Part shown: one piece after another, positions 32,145-44,100 of the stretch | Position numbering within the stretch: the first letter of the stretch is position 1 | Layout: each line of letters starts with the position of its first letter | Origin: Nephrocerus scutellatus | Taxonomy: Eukaryota; Arthropoda; Insecta; Diptera; Pipunculidae | DNA: 64,000 nucleotides | Direction: 5' to 3' | Assembly (NCBI GenBank): GCA_947095585.1 | Contig: OX352761.1 | Span: forward strand, 25,511,777-25,575,776 | Program-made: the position numbers and the translations under genes | The notes under the pieces: model-generated | What the model was told of the DNA's origin: nothing | What the model saw: the letters and a program-made list of their open reading frames with translations, nothing else | The model's database searches: none

Positions 32145-32938
32145 GTGGAATTATCGCGTGAAAATTTTAGTGTGATGATTTTTTACGATTTTCGAAACAA
32201 AAATGCTTCGAATCACTTCATTCGACTTTTGGCGACGATGGCGAAGCAACATCTTTGGCTAGTGTTTATAATTGGTGCAATGAATTTAAACGCGACGTCG
32301 ATTGGTGCCGCCAAATGCTTGAAAAATTCGTTGAAGGTACTTTCAAAAACGTATACAAGATCGTGACAGGTGACGAGTCATGGATATTTGCGTATGAGCC
32401 GGAAAGAAAAGGGCAATCGACTGTTTGGGTCTTCCAATTCGAAGAAAATCCAACTAAAGTTGTGCGAGCTCGGAGCGTTGGGAAGCAAATGGCCGTGTTT
32501 CTTCACAAAAACCGGTCATGTGGCTACTGTGGCTCTTGAAAATCAAAAGACAGTCAATTCAGCTTGGTATACGACCATTTGTTTGCCTGAGGTTTTCAAC
32601 AAATTGAGAGAAAACAACCCAAAACGGCGAATCATTTTGCATCACGATAATGCGAGCTCACACACATCACATCAAAAAAGCGAGTATTTGAGCACTCGAA
32701 TCGATGGGTCATACGCCTTACAGCCCCGACTTGGCACCCAATGACTTCTTCCTGTTCCCAACAATCAAAGATAAGATGCGTGGACAACGATTTTTATCGC
32801 CTGAAGAAGCGCTTGAAGCGTTCAAAAACCATGTTTGGGGCTATCATCTTCGGACTGGAAAAAGCGTTTCGATAAATGGTGTGAGCGTATGCAAAAGTGT
32901 ATAGATCTTAAAGGTGAATATTACAAGCTTAAACCTTA
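32145..32938 (+). pseudogene. mariner (DD34D) transposase, deleted and frameshifted
   Basis: A Tc1/mariner-superfamily transposase of mariner type. The N-terminal helix-turn-helix start (MIFYDFRNKNAS) is followed by SVYNWCNEFKR. That joins in frame directly to DVDWCRQMLEKF, so about 80 codons of the DNA-binding region are deleted near 32298. The catalytic residues are Asp in VTGDESWIF, Asp in LHHDNASSHTS and Asp in YSPDLAPNDFFLFP. The second-to-third spacing fits DD34D once a small deletion near 32700 is allowed. The C-terminal block (MQKCIDLKGEYYKLKP) ends in TAA at about 32938. At least three frameshifts are present. I could not find the about 28-bp inverted termini. Confidence 0.85.
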
Positions 32939-32984
32939 AGCTAACATGATTCGAAGAGTTTGGGTATATGGGAAAGTTTAGCAA

Positions 32985-33377
32985 TGGGGCGATAATGAGT
33001 TATATCATTCTTTGACCCTTTTTTGTGTATCGGGGCTATGAAAGAGGTCTTCCAGATCTGAGGAAATTCTCCTTGTGAAAGGGATATGCAAAATAGGTAA
33101 GAAATATAGCGAGGAGGCCATCTGGACCGAGTGAGTATTCATCATTAAGTTTTTGTAACTTATTTTCGATAACAGTAGGGTCAACAGTTTTAGAGAGAAA
33201 GGGGCCATTGGAGAAATTAAGTAGGAAATTAAAACAGGAGGGGCTCGGTACGAAGGAGTTATCGGCGAAAGATTTTTTGAAAAAGGAAGAAAAAAAGTTG
33301 GCAATGGTATGTGGATCTGCTGATGATTTATTTTTGTAAGAGTGATGAAGGGTAGCCGTCAGACTTCCTTTTATTAA
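32985..33377 (-). pseudogene. Jockey-like RT fragment, downstream part
   Basis: Minus-strand translation gives DPHTIANFFSSFF, then KLNDEYSLGPDGL (the start of RT, usually GPDGIP), then after a frame change FPQIWKTSFIAPIHKKGSKN. These are the RT N-terminal blocks of a Jockey-clade ORF2. The reading is cut at 33377 by T1 and resumes at about 34425, so T1 inserted into this copy. It ends at about 32985. Confidence 0.78.
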
Positions 33378-34422
33378 ATTCTCTATATTAACTTCACTTG
33401 CCCGTGTGTTTGTGGGTTTGTGGGTTTGTGGGTTTGTGGGTTTGTGGATTTGTGGATTTGTGTTTAATGGAATCTTGCGATCAATTTTTGACCCACTTCC
33501 CAAAATTGAAATTTTGCACACAGGCATATCTCCGATGACAACATTTTCTATTAAAATTTGAGGACCCTCGGGCCACGGGGTCGGTGGGCTCCCCTACAAA
33601 TATTTTACAAAATTTTACTCGATTTTCTTCAAATTTTATACATTTGTGTATCTCTGATATACAACACTTTTTGTAAAAATTTTGGAGACCCCGGGCCCGG
33701 CTCCGTGGGGCCCCATAACTTTTTTTAAAAAAATTATCCCAATTTTCTTCAAATTTAATACACATGTGTATCTCCGATAGACAACACTTTTTGTAAAAAA
33801 TTTATAGACCCCGGGCCCGGGTTCGTGGGGCCCCATAACTTTTTTTAAAAAAAATTAACCTGATTTTCGTCAAATTTAATACACATGGGTATCTCCGATA
33901 GACAACACTTTTTGTAAAAAAATTGGAAACCCCGGGCCCGGGTTCGGGAGGCCCATAACTTTCTTTTTAAAAATTAACCCGATTTTCGTCAAATTTAATA
34001 TACATGTGTATCTCCGATAGACAACACTTTTTGTAAAAAATTTGGAGACCCTGGGTCCCGGGGTCGTGGGGACTCAATATTAAAAAAAAAATTAACCCGA
34101 TTTTCTTTAAATTTTTTATACGTATGTATCTCCGATAAAAAACACTTTTTGTAAAAAAATTGGAGACGCCAGGCCCCAGGGTCATTGGGCCCCAAAATTT
34201 TTTTTTAAAAAAATTAACCCGATTTTTTTTAAATTTTATATACAGGTGTATCTCCGATGGACAAAATTTTTTGTAAAGTTTTTGGAGTGATGCCCTGAGG
34301 TCCGAGGGGTGCCCATATAAATTTTTTAAAAATTAGCTCGATTTTCTTCAAATTTTAACACATACCCATCTCCTATTAGAGAATTTACAGGAAAAATTGT
34401 ATTTTTATGGGTTGTTTTTAAG
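33378..34422 (+). mobile_element. T1 element, near full length: inverted termini and about eight 120-bp monomers
   Basis: The left end has TAAATTCTCTATATTA and the box CTTCACTTGCCCGTG. A (GTTTGTGG)n minisatellite follows at 33407-33462. Next is the constant box GGAATCTTGCGATCAATTTTT and then monomers at about 120-bp spacing (TTCTTCAAATTT-type landmarks near 33620, 33741, 33863, 33981, 34099, 34221 and 34341). Each monomer has a TGTATCTCCGAT block and a GC-rich palindromic core (CCCCGGGCCCGG). The right end carries TAGAGAATTTA, the inverse of the left TAAATTCTCTA, then about 35 bp shared with the copy at 60025. There is no ORF of known type. The plan (short inverted motifs, minisatellite slot, tandem array) resembles Helentron-associated non-autonomous elements such as DINE-1, but the assignment is inference. 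Confidence 0.8.
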
Positions 34423-34424
34423 TT

Positions 34425-34540
34425 GACGAATTGAAAAAAAAATTCGTTTATGAGTTTGGCTTGTGCATTATTGAGGTAGCGCTGGTAGAGAGAGTTATAA
34501 AGCTGGGTTAATGCAGGTAAGTACCGAGATAGTTGGAATA
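34425..34540 (-). pseudogene. Jockey-like fragment, upstream part
   Basis: Minus-strand translation gives LYNSLYQRYLNNAQAKLINEFFFQFVN, the linker between endonuclease and RT in Jockey-type ORF2. It is continuous in order with the RT fragment on the other side of T1 (32985-33377). Endonuclease sequence is not recognisable further upstream. Confidence 0.6.
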
Positions 34541-34544
34541 GTCA

Positions 34545-37500
34545 GAAAAAGAAAAAGAAAAAGCCTTCGATTATACCAAGGAGGAGATGTAGGTGAGGTT
34601 TTATGGCGCGAGAAGGGGACATAAAGAGAAATAGAATTAAATAATTAATAATAATGATAAAGTAAGGTATGAAAAGGTTAGATTATTGGATCTCAAAGTT
34701 CTTATCAGTTGTGGTAGGTTTTCATCCATGCTCTGCTTTCAGTTGCTACACTGGATTACACACTTTAGAACTTCCGTTCGAATGTTTCGAACTACAATTA
34801 AAGTTACATTTTATTTTTAACTTTTACGTTTGCTTTTGAGCCTTAAAATAAAATTTCCTGTTCCACTCGAGGTGACTTAAGAATTGCAATTCTGGCTATA
34901 CCCATACGATGTTATTATGTTATTTTTGTTCAAATATTCCCACAATGTACACCCTGATGCACCGCCCCATACGTGGAGATCATCGGAATTTTTCCCATGT
35001 GGTGTGTTCGTGTTAATCGCACTTTAAATGTCGTACAATTAAATGTTAGCACCGCGAGAAGCAGGTAATTGCAACGCAGTGAACATTGCGGCGTAGTTAA
35101 TCGCTTATAACAATAAACAGCGATTACAGCAGACCGTAGTAATGGTGCGTGGATAACTACTGCTTGGTGGAACTTACACGACGACTACCGTAATCAAACA
35201 TTACTCCGATGGTAGGTTTGCTTGAGCTGCACACGGTGAAAGCGATTCCCCTTAGATTCCCAATTCAATCCCAGCAAAAAGAAGCAATCATGAGTGAAGA
35301 AGATTTTAATTGCCAAGGTGATTAGCCGGGCTAATAAACAGTGCAAAGCCAAATAAAAATCACGCATTACGCTGCGAGTCCGGCGATGTCCACTCGGGTT
35401 TTTAATTCACCGCCAATGAAGTGGCGGCATTAGCATTATTCCATATATTCCATGGAATATAAAAATTTACTTCGCATTGACGAAGATTACGGTAGCATCG
35501 GAAGGTACGTACATACTTAATGACCCCACACGGCCACCACTCGACGGGTGCATTCAGTGAAGATGAAGACGCCAGCAGGAAACACGACATAACAAAAGCA
35601 ACAAAGTCGTCATCATCATCATCAGCATCGTCCTTCGTCCATTCATCCATTTGTTCGAGAGTGCAACTAGATTATCCGCCTCCGGGCGGGAGGGGTGCTC
35701 TCGCGTAATAATTATGTCACCTCTGACATGTGATAATCCATTTTTATTTTTTGCTGTCGGACTTCTTTTTTATCTTGACTGCCTAGATGACATGCGTCTT
35801 GAAATAGCCAATGTACCCGTAGGCTCTGTTTGGCTTACTAAAGTGCCGTCCGTGTGATGGTGTGCACAAAAGAAGTTGTGTGGCTGTGTCGAAGCGTTGT
35901 CTCTCATTGATGCACTGTCATCAACATAAGAAGTTTACTACCGCAGGCGAAGAAGGTAACGAAAGCATTAATCGTTGTCGTGATGTTCTTACATTCGAGA
36001 TGGCCTAGAAGTTGTTGCTACCGAATGAATGAATCTGTGGGATGGATGAAAACTTCCACATCCAGTGATTTGCAATTAATCACTCAAGCGCTGACGCTGA
36101 CTGTGGGTTTTGCAAGTTACGACAGAGAGGGACCATCAAATAATTCAAAACTGAAACTTCAAAAGCAATTAAACAATTCTGACTTATGGCCAATTTACAA
36201 GTCTGCATGCGACCCAAATATGTGTCTGCAAGAGAAGCGTTTGCTGGCAGTACGAGTAGCTTAGCAATCCCCGAAATCATTTTAAAGAATGATTGTGCAG
36301 AATCCTTCACTGAGCTGCTAATGTGTATGGATTTTAGAAAATGCTCTTCATTAAGAGGAGTGTTACATCTACCCCTTTTTTAATGATACGGGAGCTTTTG
36401 AATTTTTGCATATCACCGCGAAAAAGAAATGACGGTGCATGTTTTGACGGATTGAGTTTTGGTGTTCCCCATAAATCGATTAAATACCGCTTCCATTTGT
36501 CCACCAAAAAAATCAGTGGGTGGAGGATCAATATGGGCAGGTGGTTATTGGACGGGTCGTCAGTGAGCGGGTGGTCTGTGGGCTGGTGGCCAGTTGGGTG
36601 GATATCAGTGGGATGGGGCAGCCGGGAAACTCCTGGTATTTCCGTTAGTAAAGAATAAATGTGAATTTGTAGCAAATTGTGGGTCGTCTAATAAATCTCC
36701 GCGAATTCCTTAGAGTCGCGGCGTCATAAGGGCATTTGCGACTACTACTATAAAAACTTCGAGCTATGCGATCGTGGATCTATATCTGCAGTAGTGCCTC
36801 CCAACGTCGAGAGGTCGAAGGGAAGAATCCAATTGGAACGAATTACCCTGCAAGGAAGGAGTGTTTCCAACCAGCATTGCAAACTGATGAAATGGCAGCC
36901 GATAGATTTTCTAGATGGAGTCAATGGTGAGTCCTCAGTTTCAGCTAAGATGAATGACTTGGTGAAAATTTTATTTGGGCTATTCGGAGTTTCTAAGAAT
37001 TGACATACCTGGTTTCGTTTGTCCAAGGAGACAGAGACAGCCTCCTAGCGACTCAAGAGTTGCGTGTGTAGTTGACAGCATAAGCGGGGAAAAATAGTCT
37101 TCTCACGATACAGCTAAATCAAGAAATCCTTAATGACGACCATACATAACGAAAAAAGGACATTGATTCCTAGTTTTGCACTCCCAACAGACCACAATTA
37201 CCAGAGGCAGGAGTCAGAAGCAAACTGATATAACTGTCATCTGGGAAGTGCGTTGTGCCACACTAGAGAAGCATAACAAACAACTACAGTGAATGCTAAA
37301 CAAAACAGAAGCAGCGATTATTCGGATAGGAATTTGTTGCAGACTTAGGCAATAAGTCTTAAGCTTTCGAAATATAAGAGAGTTCATTGTAACAACACGC
37401 ATTTAGGATAAATTTGCCAACATCAGCATAATTCGCGCTCACGACCCTATTCGGAAGAAATAGCCTACAAGGCCAAACAGCTCCTTTACGAGCTCCTTGA

Positions 37501-37799
37501 TATAACATTAAGATTTTGTTAGGTGGTTCTAATTCTGAAATACGACACAGCACAGCACAGCACACAGCTTCTGGAAACGGACTTAGGCGGATTTACTTTT
37601 CTGCGGGAATGCCATTACAGCAAGCACCCGGTTTCTTCATCTCAATGTCGATAAGGTGACTATAGGCAGATCAACCAGAAGCACCGTCAACCAATTTGCT
37701 CATGTTGCGATTGCAGCAGGACTTGCCTCTAATATTATAAATGTCCGCACCTTTCGAGATCGCTACCTACTTGTAGGAAAGGAGCGAATATACAGATTC
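34545..37799. other. Long gene-free stretch with microsatellites
   Basis: No recognised gene. There is an (ATC)n tract near 35608-35630 and a degenerate GGTGG-rich minisatellite near 36508-36625. The latter opens overlapping low-complexity frames on both strands; neither is a plausible protein. A short (GCACA)n tract is near 37548-37563. Confidence 0.45.
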
Positions 37800-37975
37800 A
37801 TTACATTAGCTTACATTCATCAACGAACCAGTTGCACCAATCTTCACGACTACTGCTTAAGATGGAGTCAACAGTACTAATGACAGTATTTTTAAGGCGG
37901 GTCCATTTCTCTTCTACGACCGCATCTTAGCTCCAAAACCTTTCCTTAATTTAGAGCGAATTCTAACGCTATGTT
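37800..37975 (-). pseudogene. RTE-A linker fragment
   Basis: Reads as the reverse of 40195-40330. Shared blocks include GATGGAGTCAACAGTACTAATGACAG-type sequence and GTCCATTTCTCTTCTACG. On the minus strand this is the linker between endonuclease and RT (EEKWTRLKNTV region). No other RTE domain is attached. Confidence 0.65.
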
Positions 37976-38189
37976 GGCCAAGTAGGGTGGGATGAATAGT
38001 AATAGTAAGACATCTCTATGAGGCCGGTGGTCGAGAGATGAGGGGGAAGGGCATGGAGGTAATATTTATGTCTAAAGGTTTTATAGGCTAACCTCCATGG
38101 CCTTTAGATCTACTAGCGCAGATACCTTAATACCTTAAGGTATTGTATCGCCAGAATATATATCTTTTCAGATAGCTAGGCATCACTTA

Positions 38190-38590
38190 AAGCGCTGTCA
38201 TCCGACTAAATTGACTCTATATCGGCTACAACGATGCACTACAATGAAACTCAGATGGGTCCCTGGTTCTTAAAGAATTGCAGGCAACTAATCAGCGGAT
38301 GAACTAGCTAGGGCGCTCATAGGACCTCAACGCTACTATGGTGTAAACTACAGCCGCTACAGCGGTACAGACTTCGTCTGTCCCACTGGGAAGATCTCTC
38401 AGGGCTGAGACAATCCCAACGATTAACCAGGCCTTATTCCTACATGGAGTCTTCAATAAAGATTAGAAAAGCATTGGAAAGCTCGTGAGCTTTCTGACAG
38501 GTTATTTTGTGTGTTGAGGTATCCCCTTAGCAAAATTAGTCTAGGCCCAGTAACGGAATGTAGGTAGGGAAGATGACGTATCATCCGAGA
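38190..38590 (+). pseudogene. RNase H fragment of an I/R1-type retrotransposon
   Basis: The plus strand encodes MKLRWVPGS, RIAGN and SADELARALIGPQ in one frame with stops between. This is the C-terminal RNase H block (usually VPGH...GNE.ADELAR). Downstream sequence reads ELSDRLFCVLRYPLSKISLGPVTEC. It is short, decayed and abuts the 3' end of RTE-A. Confidence 0.6.
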
Positions 38591-38687
38591 TTCTTCTCTG
38601 TGCATGTCCAGCATTATACTGGTTAAATTTGTTAAGGAAGCGTACTATCCTTCATCAGGGAGGTGGTACGTCTCTTTGATTAGTCAT

Positions 38688-41150
38688 CATCATCATCATA
38701 TTTGGCTCTACAACCGGGGTCCGGTCCTGGCCTCCCGCAAAAAATCTCTCCACCGGTCCCGATTTCGAGCCTATGTCATCCAGTTTAGCATCCCTAAACT
38801 CTGGGCGTCCTGGTCTACGCCATCCTTCCAGCGTAGGCTTGGCCGGCCTCGCTGTCGTGTTCCATAAATCCTACCGCAAAGGACTTTCCGAGCAGGATCC
38901 TCTTCGCTCATGCGAGCTAGGTGTCCTGCCCACCGGAGCCTACCGAGCTTAATTTTCTTCACGATGTCGACATCGCGGTAACGCTCGTAGATCTCATCAT
39001 TATAGAGTCTCCAGAATCGTCCTTCCTCACATACAGGGCCAACAATTCTCCGTAAGACTTTTCTCTCGAACGCGGCTAAGAGGTCAGAATGGTCTCGGAT
39101 CCATATGTGAGTACTGGTATGACCATTGTCTTATATATCAGCAGCTTGGATGTTATGGTTAAGTTCCTGGATTTAAAGAGTCTTGACAGGCTATAGTAGG
39201 CTTTGTTGGCTTTAAGCAACCGTGCGCGTATTTCTGGTTCCATGCTGTTATCGGCTGCTATAGTTGACCCGAGATAGTTAAAGGATTGCACTACTTCAAA
39301 TTCACGCTCCACTATCTAAATTGAGGGACCAATGTTGGATCTTCTACTCGCAGACGTGGCCACCATGTACTTTGTTTTGCTCTCATTTATGTGCAGCCCC
39401 AGATTTCGTGCCGCCTGCTCTATCTGGATGAAAGCTTCCTGTACAGATCTTTGGTTTCTACCAACGATGTCAATATCGTCTGCGTAAGCCAGTATCTGAA
39501 TGGACTTATAGAGGATTGTTCCTCTCGCCGTTACGTCAGAGTCTCGGATCACTTTCTCCAACGCCAGGTTGAAGAGGACGCAGGCCAGTCCATCCCCTTG
39601 TCGGAGCCCGTTATGCCTCTTCGCCTCTTGGCATAACTTCTTCTTCCCATACTTGCACTATTATTTCATGAATTGCTTGGTGTAATGTGGGGCCTCCTAT
39701 TTTTATCAGTTCCGCTGGGATCCCATCAGATCCCGGGGCCTTATTATTTTTGAGCCGATTTATCGCTCTGCTAACTTCGACTATGCTTGGTGGCGGCAGC
39801 ATTTTATGATCTTCGGTCATTGGTGGAGCTTCCAATTCCTCAGTTAGCTGGCCATTTAGCAACTCATGAAAGTGTTCTTCCCATCGCTCTAAGATGCCTT
39901 TAAGATCGGCGATCAGATTACCCTCTTTGTCCTTGCAGTATATGCAACGGGGTGTATATTGCGTCATATTGCGGACTCTTTGGTTGAACTTCCGCGCCTG
40001 GTGCGGTCCTCGCTTTTTGCACTGTTCTAGTTCACGGACGAGATTCTTCTCCCAGGCTGCTTTCTTTCGCCGGTGAACTTTTTTTTCAGATCTTCTGAGC
40101 TTTTTATATTCACCTTCGCGTACCCGCGTTCTATGAGATTATTGCATTGCTCGGTACGCAACATTCTTACGTTCAGTCGCTAGCTTACATTCGTCATCGA
40201 ACCAGTCGTTTTGATCTCTATGACTACTGCCTTAGATGGAGTCAGCAGTACTAATGACAGTATTTTTAAGGCGTGTCCATTTCTCTTCTACGCCCGACAT
40301 CTCAGCCCCAGGACTTAGTCTCGCTGCATTTAGGGCGAGTCCTATCGGTTGACCGTAGTTGTTTCTGGTCTCTTCATTGCGAAGGGCAGCCGTGTTGACT
40401 CGAATCTGATTCGCGGATGCAGTCTTCCGTGATGTTGCAATCCGCGCTCGGAGCACCATACCAACAAGATAGTGGTCCGAGTTGACGTTAGCACCTCGGT
40501 ACGTTCGTACCGTCATCAGGTTCGGGTTGTGGCGGCGCTCTATTAACACGTGGTCTATCTGGTTGCGAGTGGCTCCATCAGAAGATACCCAGGATATTTT
40601 TACGCCTTGGCCTTGTACTCGCAACGACCAAATTATTGCTTGCTGCCATCTCTATGACTCGTTGTCCATTGTCATTAGTGTTCTCGTGTAAGCTATGGGT
40701 GACAATGTACTGCCTGAATACTGGCTCCCTTCCTGTTTTAGCATTCATATCCCCCAGATGATTTTTAAATCATACTGAGGGCAGGCAGCGAGTTTCCGTT
40801 CGACTGATTCAAAGAATTCTTCTTTTTCATCATCTGGGGAATCCTATGTAGGTGCGTGAACGTTTATGAGACTTATGTTTTAAATTTGCCCCGCACGCGA
40901 AGGGTGCATAGCCGTTCATTTACTGCATTAAAGCCGATAACGGTGGTAGGTTTCATTCTTTTGCTGACTAGAAACCTCACGCCGAGTACATGATGTCTTG
41001 CATGACAGCTGTAATATATGTCATATTCTGATTTTTATAAGAAACCATTCCCCGTCCATCGCATCCCCTGAATTGCTGTTATGTCATTATTATATTTGGA
41101 CAGGGTATAGGCTAGCGGCCACCACTTGGAGGTTTGATCGCACTTCCAGC
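38688..41150 (-). pseudogene. RTE-A, best-preserved copy
   Basis: A minus-strand RTE-clade element, of the kind often misannotated as craniofacial development protein 2-like. The 5' endonuclease begins near 41150 (LSKYNNDITAIQGMRW). Its C-terminal half at 40232-40624 has ISWVSSDGATRNQIDHVLIERRHN and NSDHYLVGMVL, including the catalytic SDH. The linker and RT N-terminal region (39611-39967) has VSRAINRLKNNKAPGSDGIPAEL. At about 39605, after VWEEEVMP, it jumps to LRQGDGLACVLFN, so the first RT palm blocks are deleted. YADDIDIVGRN (39316-39561) is the catalytic YADD box, and NYLGSTIAAD and YKTMVIPVLTYGSET follow (39076-39312). The conserved C-terminal tail GRLRWAGHLARM and RGRPSLRWKDGV is at 38771-38962. 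The 3' end is a short (CAT)n tract, the typical RTE tail. Stops and frameshifts separate the blocks. Confidence 0.92.
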
Positions 41151-44100
41151 AGTCAGAGATAGTTGCGGTCACATCTATACGTACTTTATGTTATTCCCTC
41201 CATTCTACTGATGGATGACTGCGCTTTTGGTTTTTTACGTGACCACTTTATTGCTATTCATTCATTCAAGAATGCACGAAAAACCGTTATTATCACAATG
41301 TAAATATTCATTTAATTTCGGGTAAATTGTAGCATCAATTAGATAACTGCTTGTGTCCAGCACAGTCACGAAAAGGATATACTTTTCTTAATTGTATTGT
41401 AAATCAAAATATACGTCAACTGCACAACTTGCATAATAGCAGAACCAAAATTCACCAAAAACTTAAATTAAATTGGATATTTGTCTCACACAAAAAGCCA
41501 ACAACCACAGTTAGATACAATCAACTAAAACCGAACAATTCGCAAAAGTGAATCAAACGTTGTTCGTCCTGTAATGTTCTCCTTGCTATGCGATTTGCGA
41601 TAAATCATAAATTACTGTACCGTGGCTAAAACACAAGTCTGAGACTGGGTTCCTTAAGGTTTGGTAAAATTTATTGTTTATGCATTTTATCATGGCAACA
41701 CCACCATTTCACAACGACAACAACAATACCAACAAGAGCAGCGGCAGTTTGACCAAAACTAATCGCCACCGCCCAAAACTTCAAATAGTTATAGCTGTTT
41801 TTTACCCACATCGGTCATCGCTTAGCGGTAAAAAGTCATCAGAAACGTCTGGAGTGTGCATGAATCGGTCGGTCATCCTAAGTACAAAACAAACAAACAA
41901 ATGTGGCACAAACAAATTTCCCCAATCCAATGGTGGTCCATACTAACGGTATCGTTAGTGAAATTATCAGAATTATGCTTGATGGGCGGTCGACTCAGAG
42001 ATATGGCCAGTCGGTCGAGTTCTTGACCACAAAATTATTAATTTAATTACAAAAGCAAGCAAGTGCTTATCTTGGACTCATTTCGTTTTGGCTTTTGGTG
42101 CTCTCCTCCACTGAAAGGAGAAGAAGAAGAAAGGAGGAACGGTTAAAGTGAAAAATTGTTGACCAACACAATGCTGGCGGCGGTCGCCCTTGTCCGATTG
42201 TCGTTTATTAATATTCGGATATATTTCATCCCTTGTTAGACGGAATCATAAGTACCGAGATAAGAATAAGGTGGACTTTTAACTTTTTTAGGAAAGAATG
42301 AATTGTTATGCCATTTGCTGGTGATTTTCTTGTTGATCCTACCACCATCCTATACGATGGGGAATACCGGCTGAATGCCACTTAGGCCCGACATTAAGCA
42401 TTCACGAAATTATATGACTTGGAAAGAATGGTTTCGTAGATTTTTCGTTTTTATTTTGTTTCTTGTTCGTTAGGTGTGCTACATATATACATACACTTAC
42501 TTCTTTTGGCCATAATCATCGCATTACAAGACAATGTATATAGAGAGTCCGCCCTCTGACAGTTTGTTAGACTGACTCTGATGAGTTATTCATAAAAACT
42601 AACTAACTAATTGACTTCTGTCAAATAAAATTGAAAAGTTATGACTCGCGTGCTCAAGCGTGTAAGGCGCGAGACGAGAATCCAACAAGCTCAGCTCCAA
42701 CTACTCACTTAGCGGCGAATAAATGAATTCCATCCTCATATAGGGATCAGCGCACCGGGCACTACTGCAATTGGACAAAAAGAATTATTGCTAATCTTGG
42801 TTTGATGTATATTACGGCGGTAGCGGTGGCGGTGGTGGTGGCGACGGTGGAATTGCAGCGATTCCGTTGGAAATGGCTACTGTGGCAACTTCACTCTGCA
42901 GTGCTGGAAATCAATTTCGATCTTTCTTTCTCCGTGCAGGAGTCTTACAGTCATCAAGCAGCCGATCGAAACAGATCCAATCAGGCTTCCAAGTGCAACG
43001 AGCATCAGTAATAAGTGTGCTGCAGGAATAAATTATCCCCAACGTGATGTGCTATAAAGTAGGAAAACGGATCGCTGAATGGACCCCGATGGATATGTTA
43101 AAGTTAAAGAGCGGGCTGTGCTGATGGTCATCATCATCAGCATCATCAACATTATGGATTGCTGATGGGTTAATGGCTGATGTGCAGCAGATGTGTGCGC
43201 GTTGCCGCATCCTTAAGGCAAAGAAGCTTATTATTACACCGCAATGAGGAAGCACACACATATCGCTGCGACTATGGTGAATTAGAGTTCTAATGAACCT
43301 GGAATAATCGTCTCAATACAGATATCTTGACTACTGATGCTGCTGATGGCTGATACACTATGGGATATGACATCAATTTATCAACAGCATTCGATACGTT
43401 TGTCAATTGTGTCGCGAACCGCAGATACAACTGATGCCGTTAATAGTATTATTAAATCTTTTTAATTGGACAAAGGCGATGAGAGCCAGGAGGCGACTTT
43501 ATCAGATCGTTATAGATTGCGATCGATCCGATACAGAAGAAGCATTTTAGAGCAGACAGAACAACACAAATATTTGAAATTTTGTTGCATTCTCAGTTGC
43601 AGATTGCAATTCATAATGCTCCGTATGATTTAAAAGACTCGATTAATTATTTTTTGCTGATTTATTATCAAGAAAGCGTATTTTATTGTTGGAGGAAGAT
43701 GGTGAATATCCGCACATTCTTTTGGTAAGCAAAAGCATTATTAGAAAGGCAGATATCTTTGACTCTAACCATGGAGACTTTAATAAAAGAGCTTCCTCCC
43801 TTCCGGCACATCTAACCATAGGAAATGTTTGGAATATCTCTATCTAGGAAGTATTGACTGACGGTGAAACTGAACTTGAAGTGGGTAGCAAATTTAGGAA
43901 GGACACAACGGCTGTTGGAATAAAAAAAAACAACACTTTTTGTATTTAAATGAAATATATGGTAAGGTAGACATTATGCAGAAAATGATATCGGTCACCC
44001 TTATGCTATGGCTGAAGTATCTGGTTATTTTGACCAAAGTTGGCGTCTGTTGGCCTTGACCTTCGAGTAGAGATATCCCACACAACGTGAAATTACAGGA

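Noticed and set aside
33480..34400. CRISPR-like array
   Set aside because: The 120-bp units are contiguous tandem monomers with no unique spacers, in an animal genome, and are part of element T1.
36341..36675. 105- and 113-codon overlapping frames on opposite strands
   Set aside because: Both cross a degenerate GGTGG minisatellite (36508-36625) and encode low-complexity sequence; no domain is recognised.
38771..39636. Host craniofacial development protein 2-like gene
   Set aside because: That name is commonly given to RTE endonuclease/RT fragments; the YADD box, SDH motif and RTE tail show this is a retrotransposon.
42802..43011. 69-codon frame starting with Ala/Val repeats
   Set aside because: Its N-terminal part is a (GGTGGC)n tract and nothing downstream resembles a protein.
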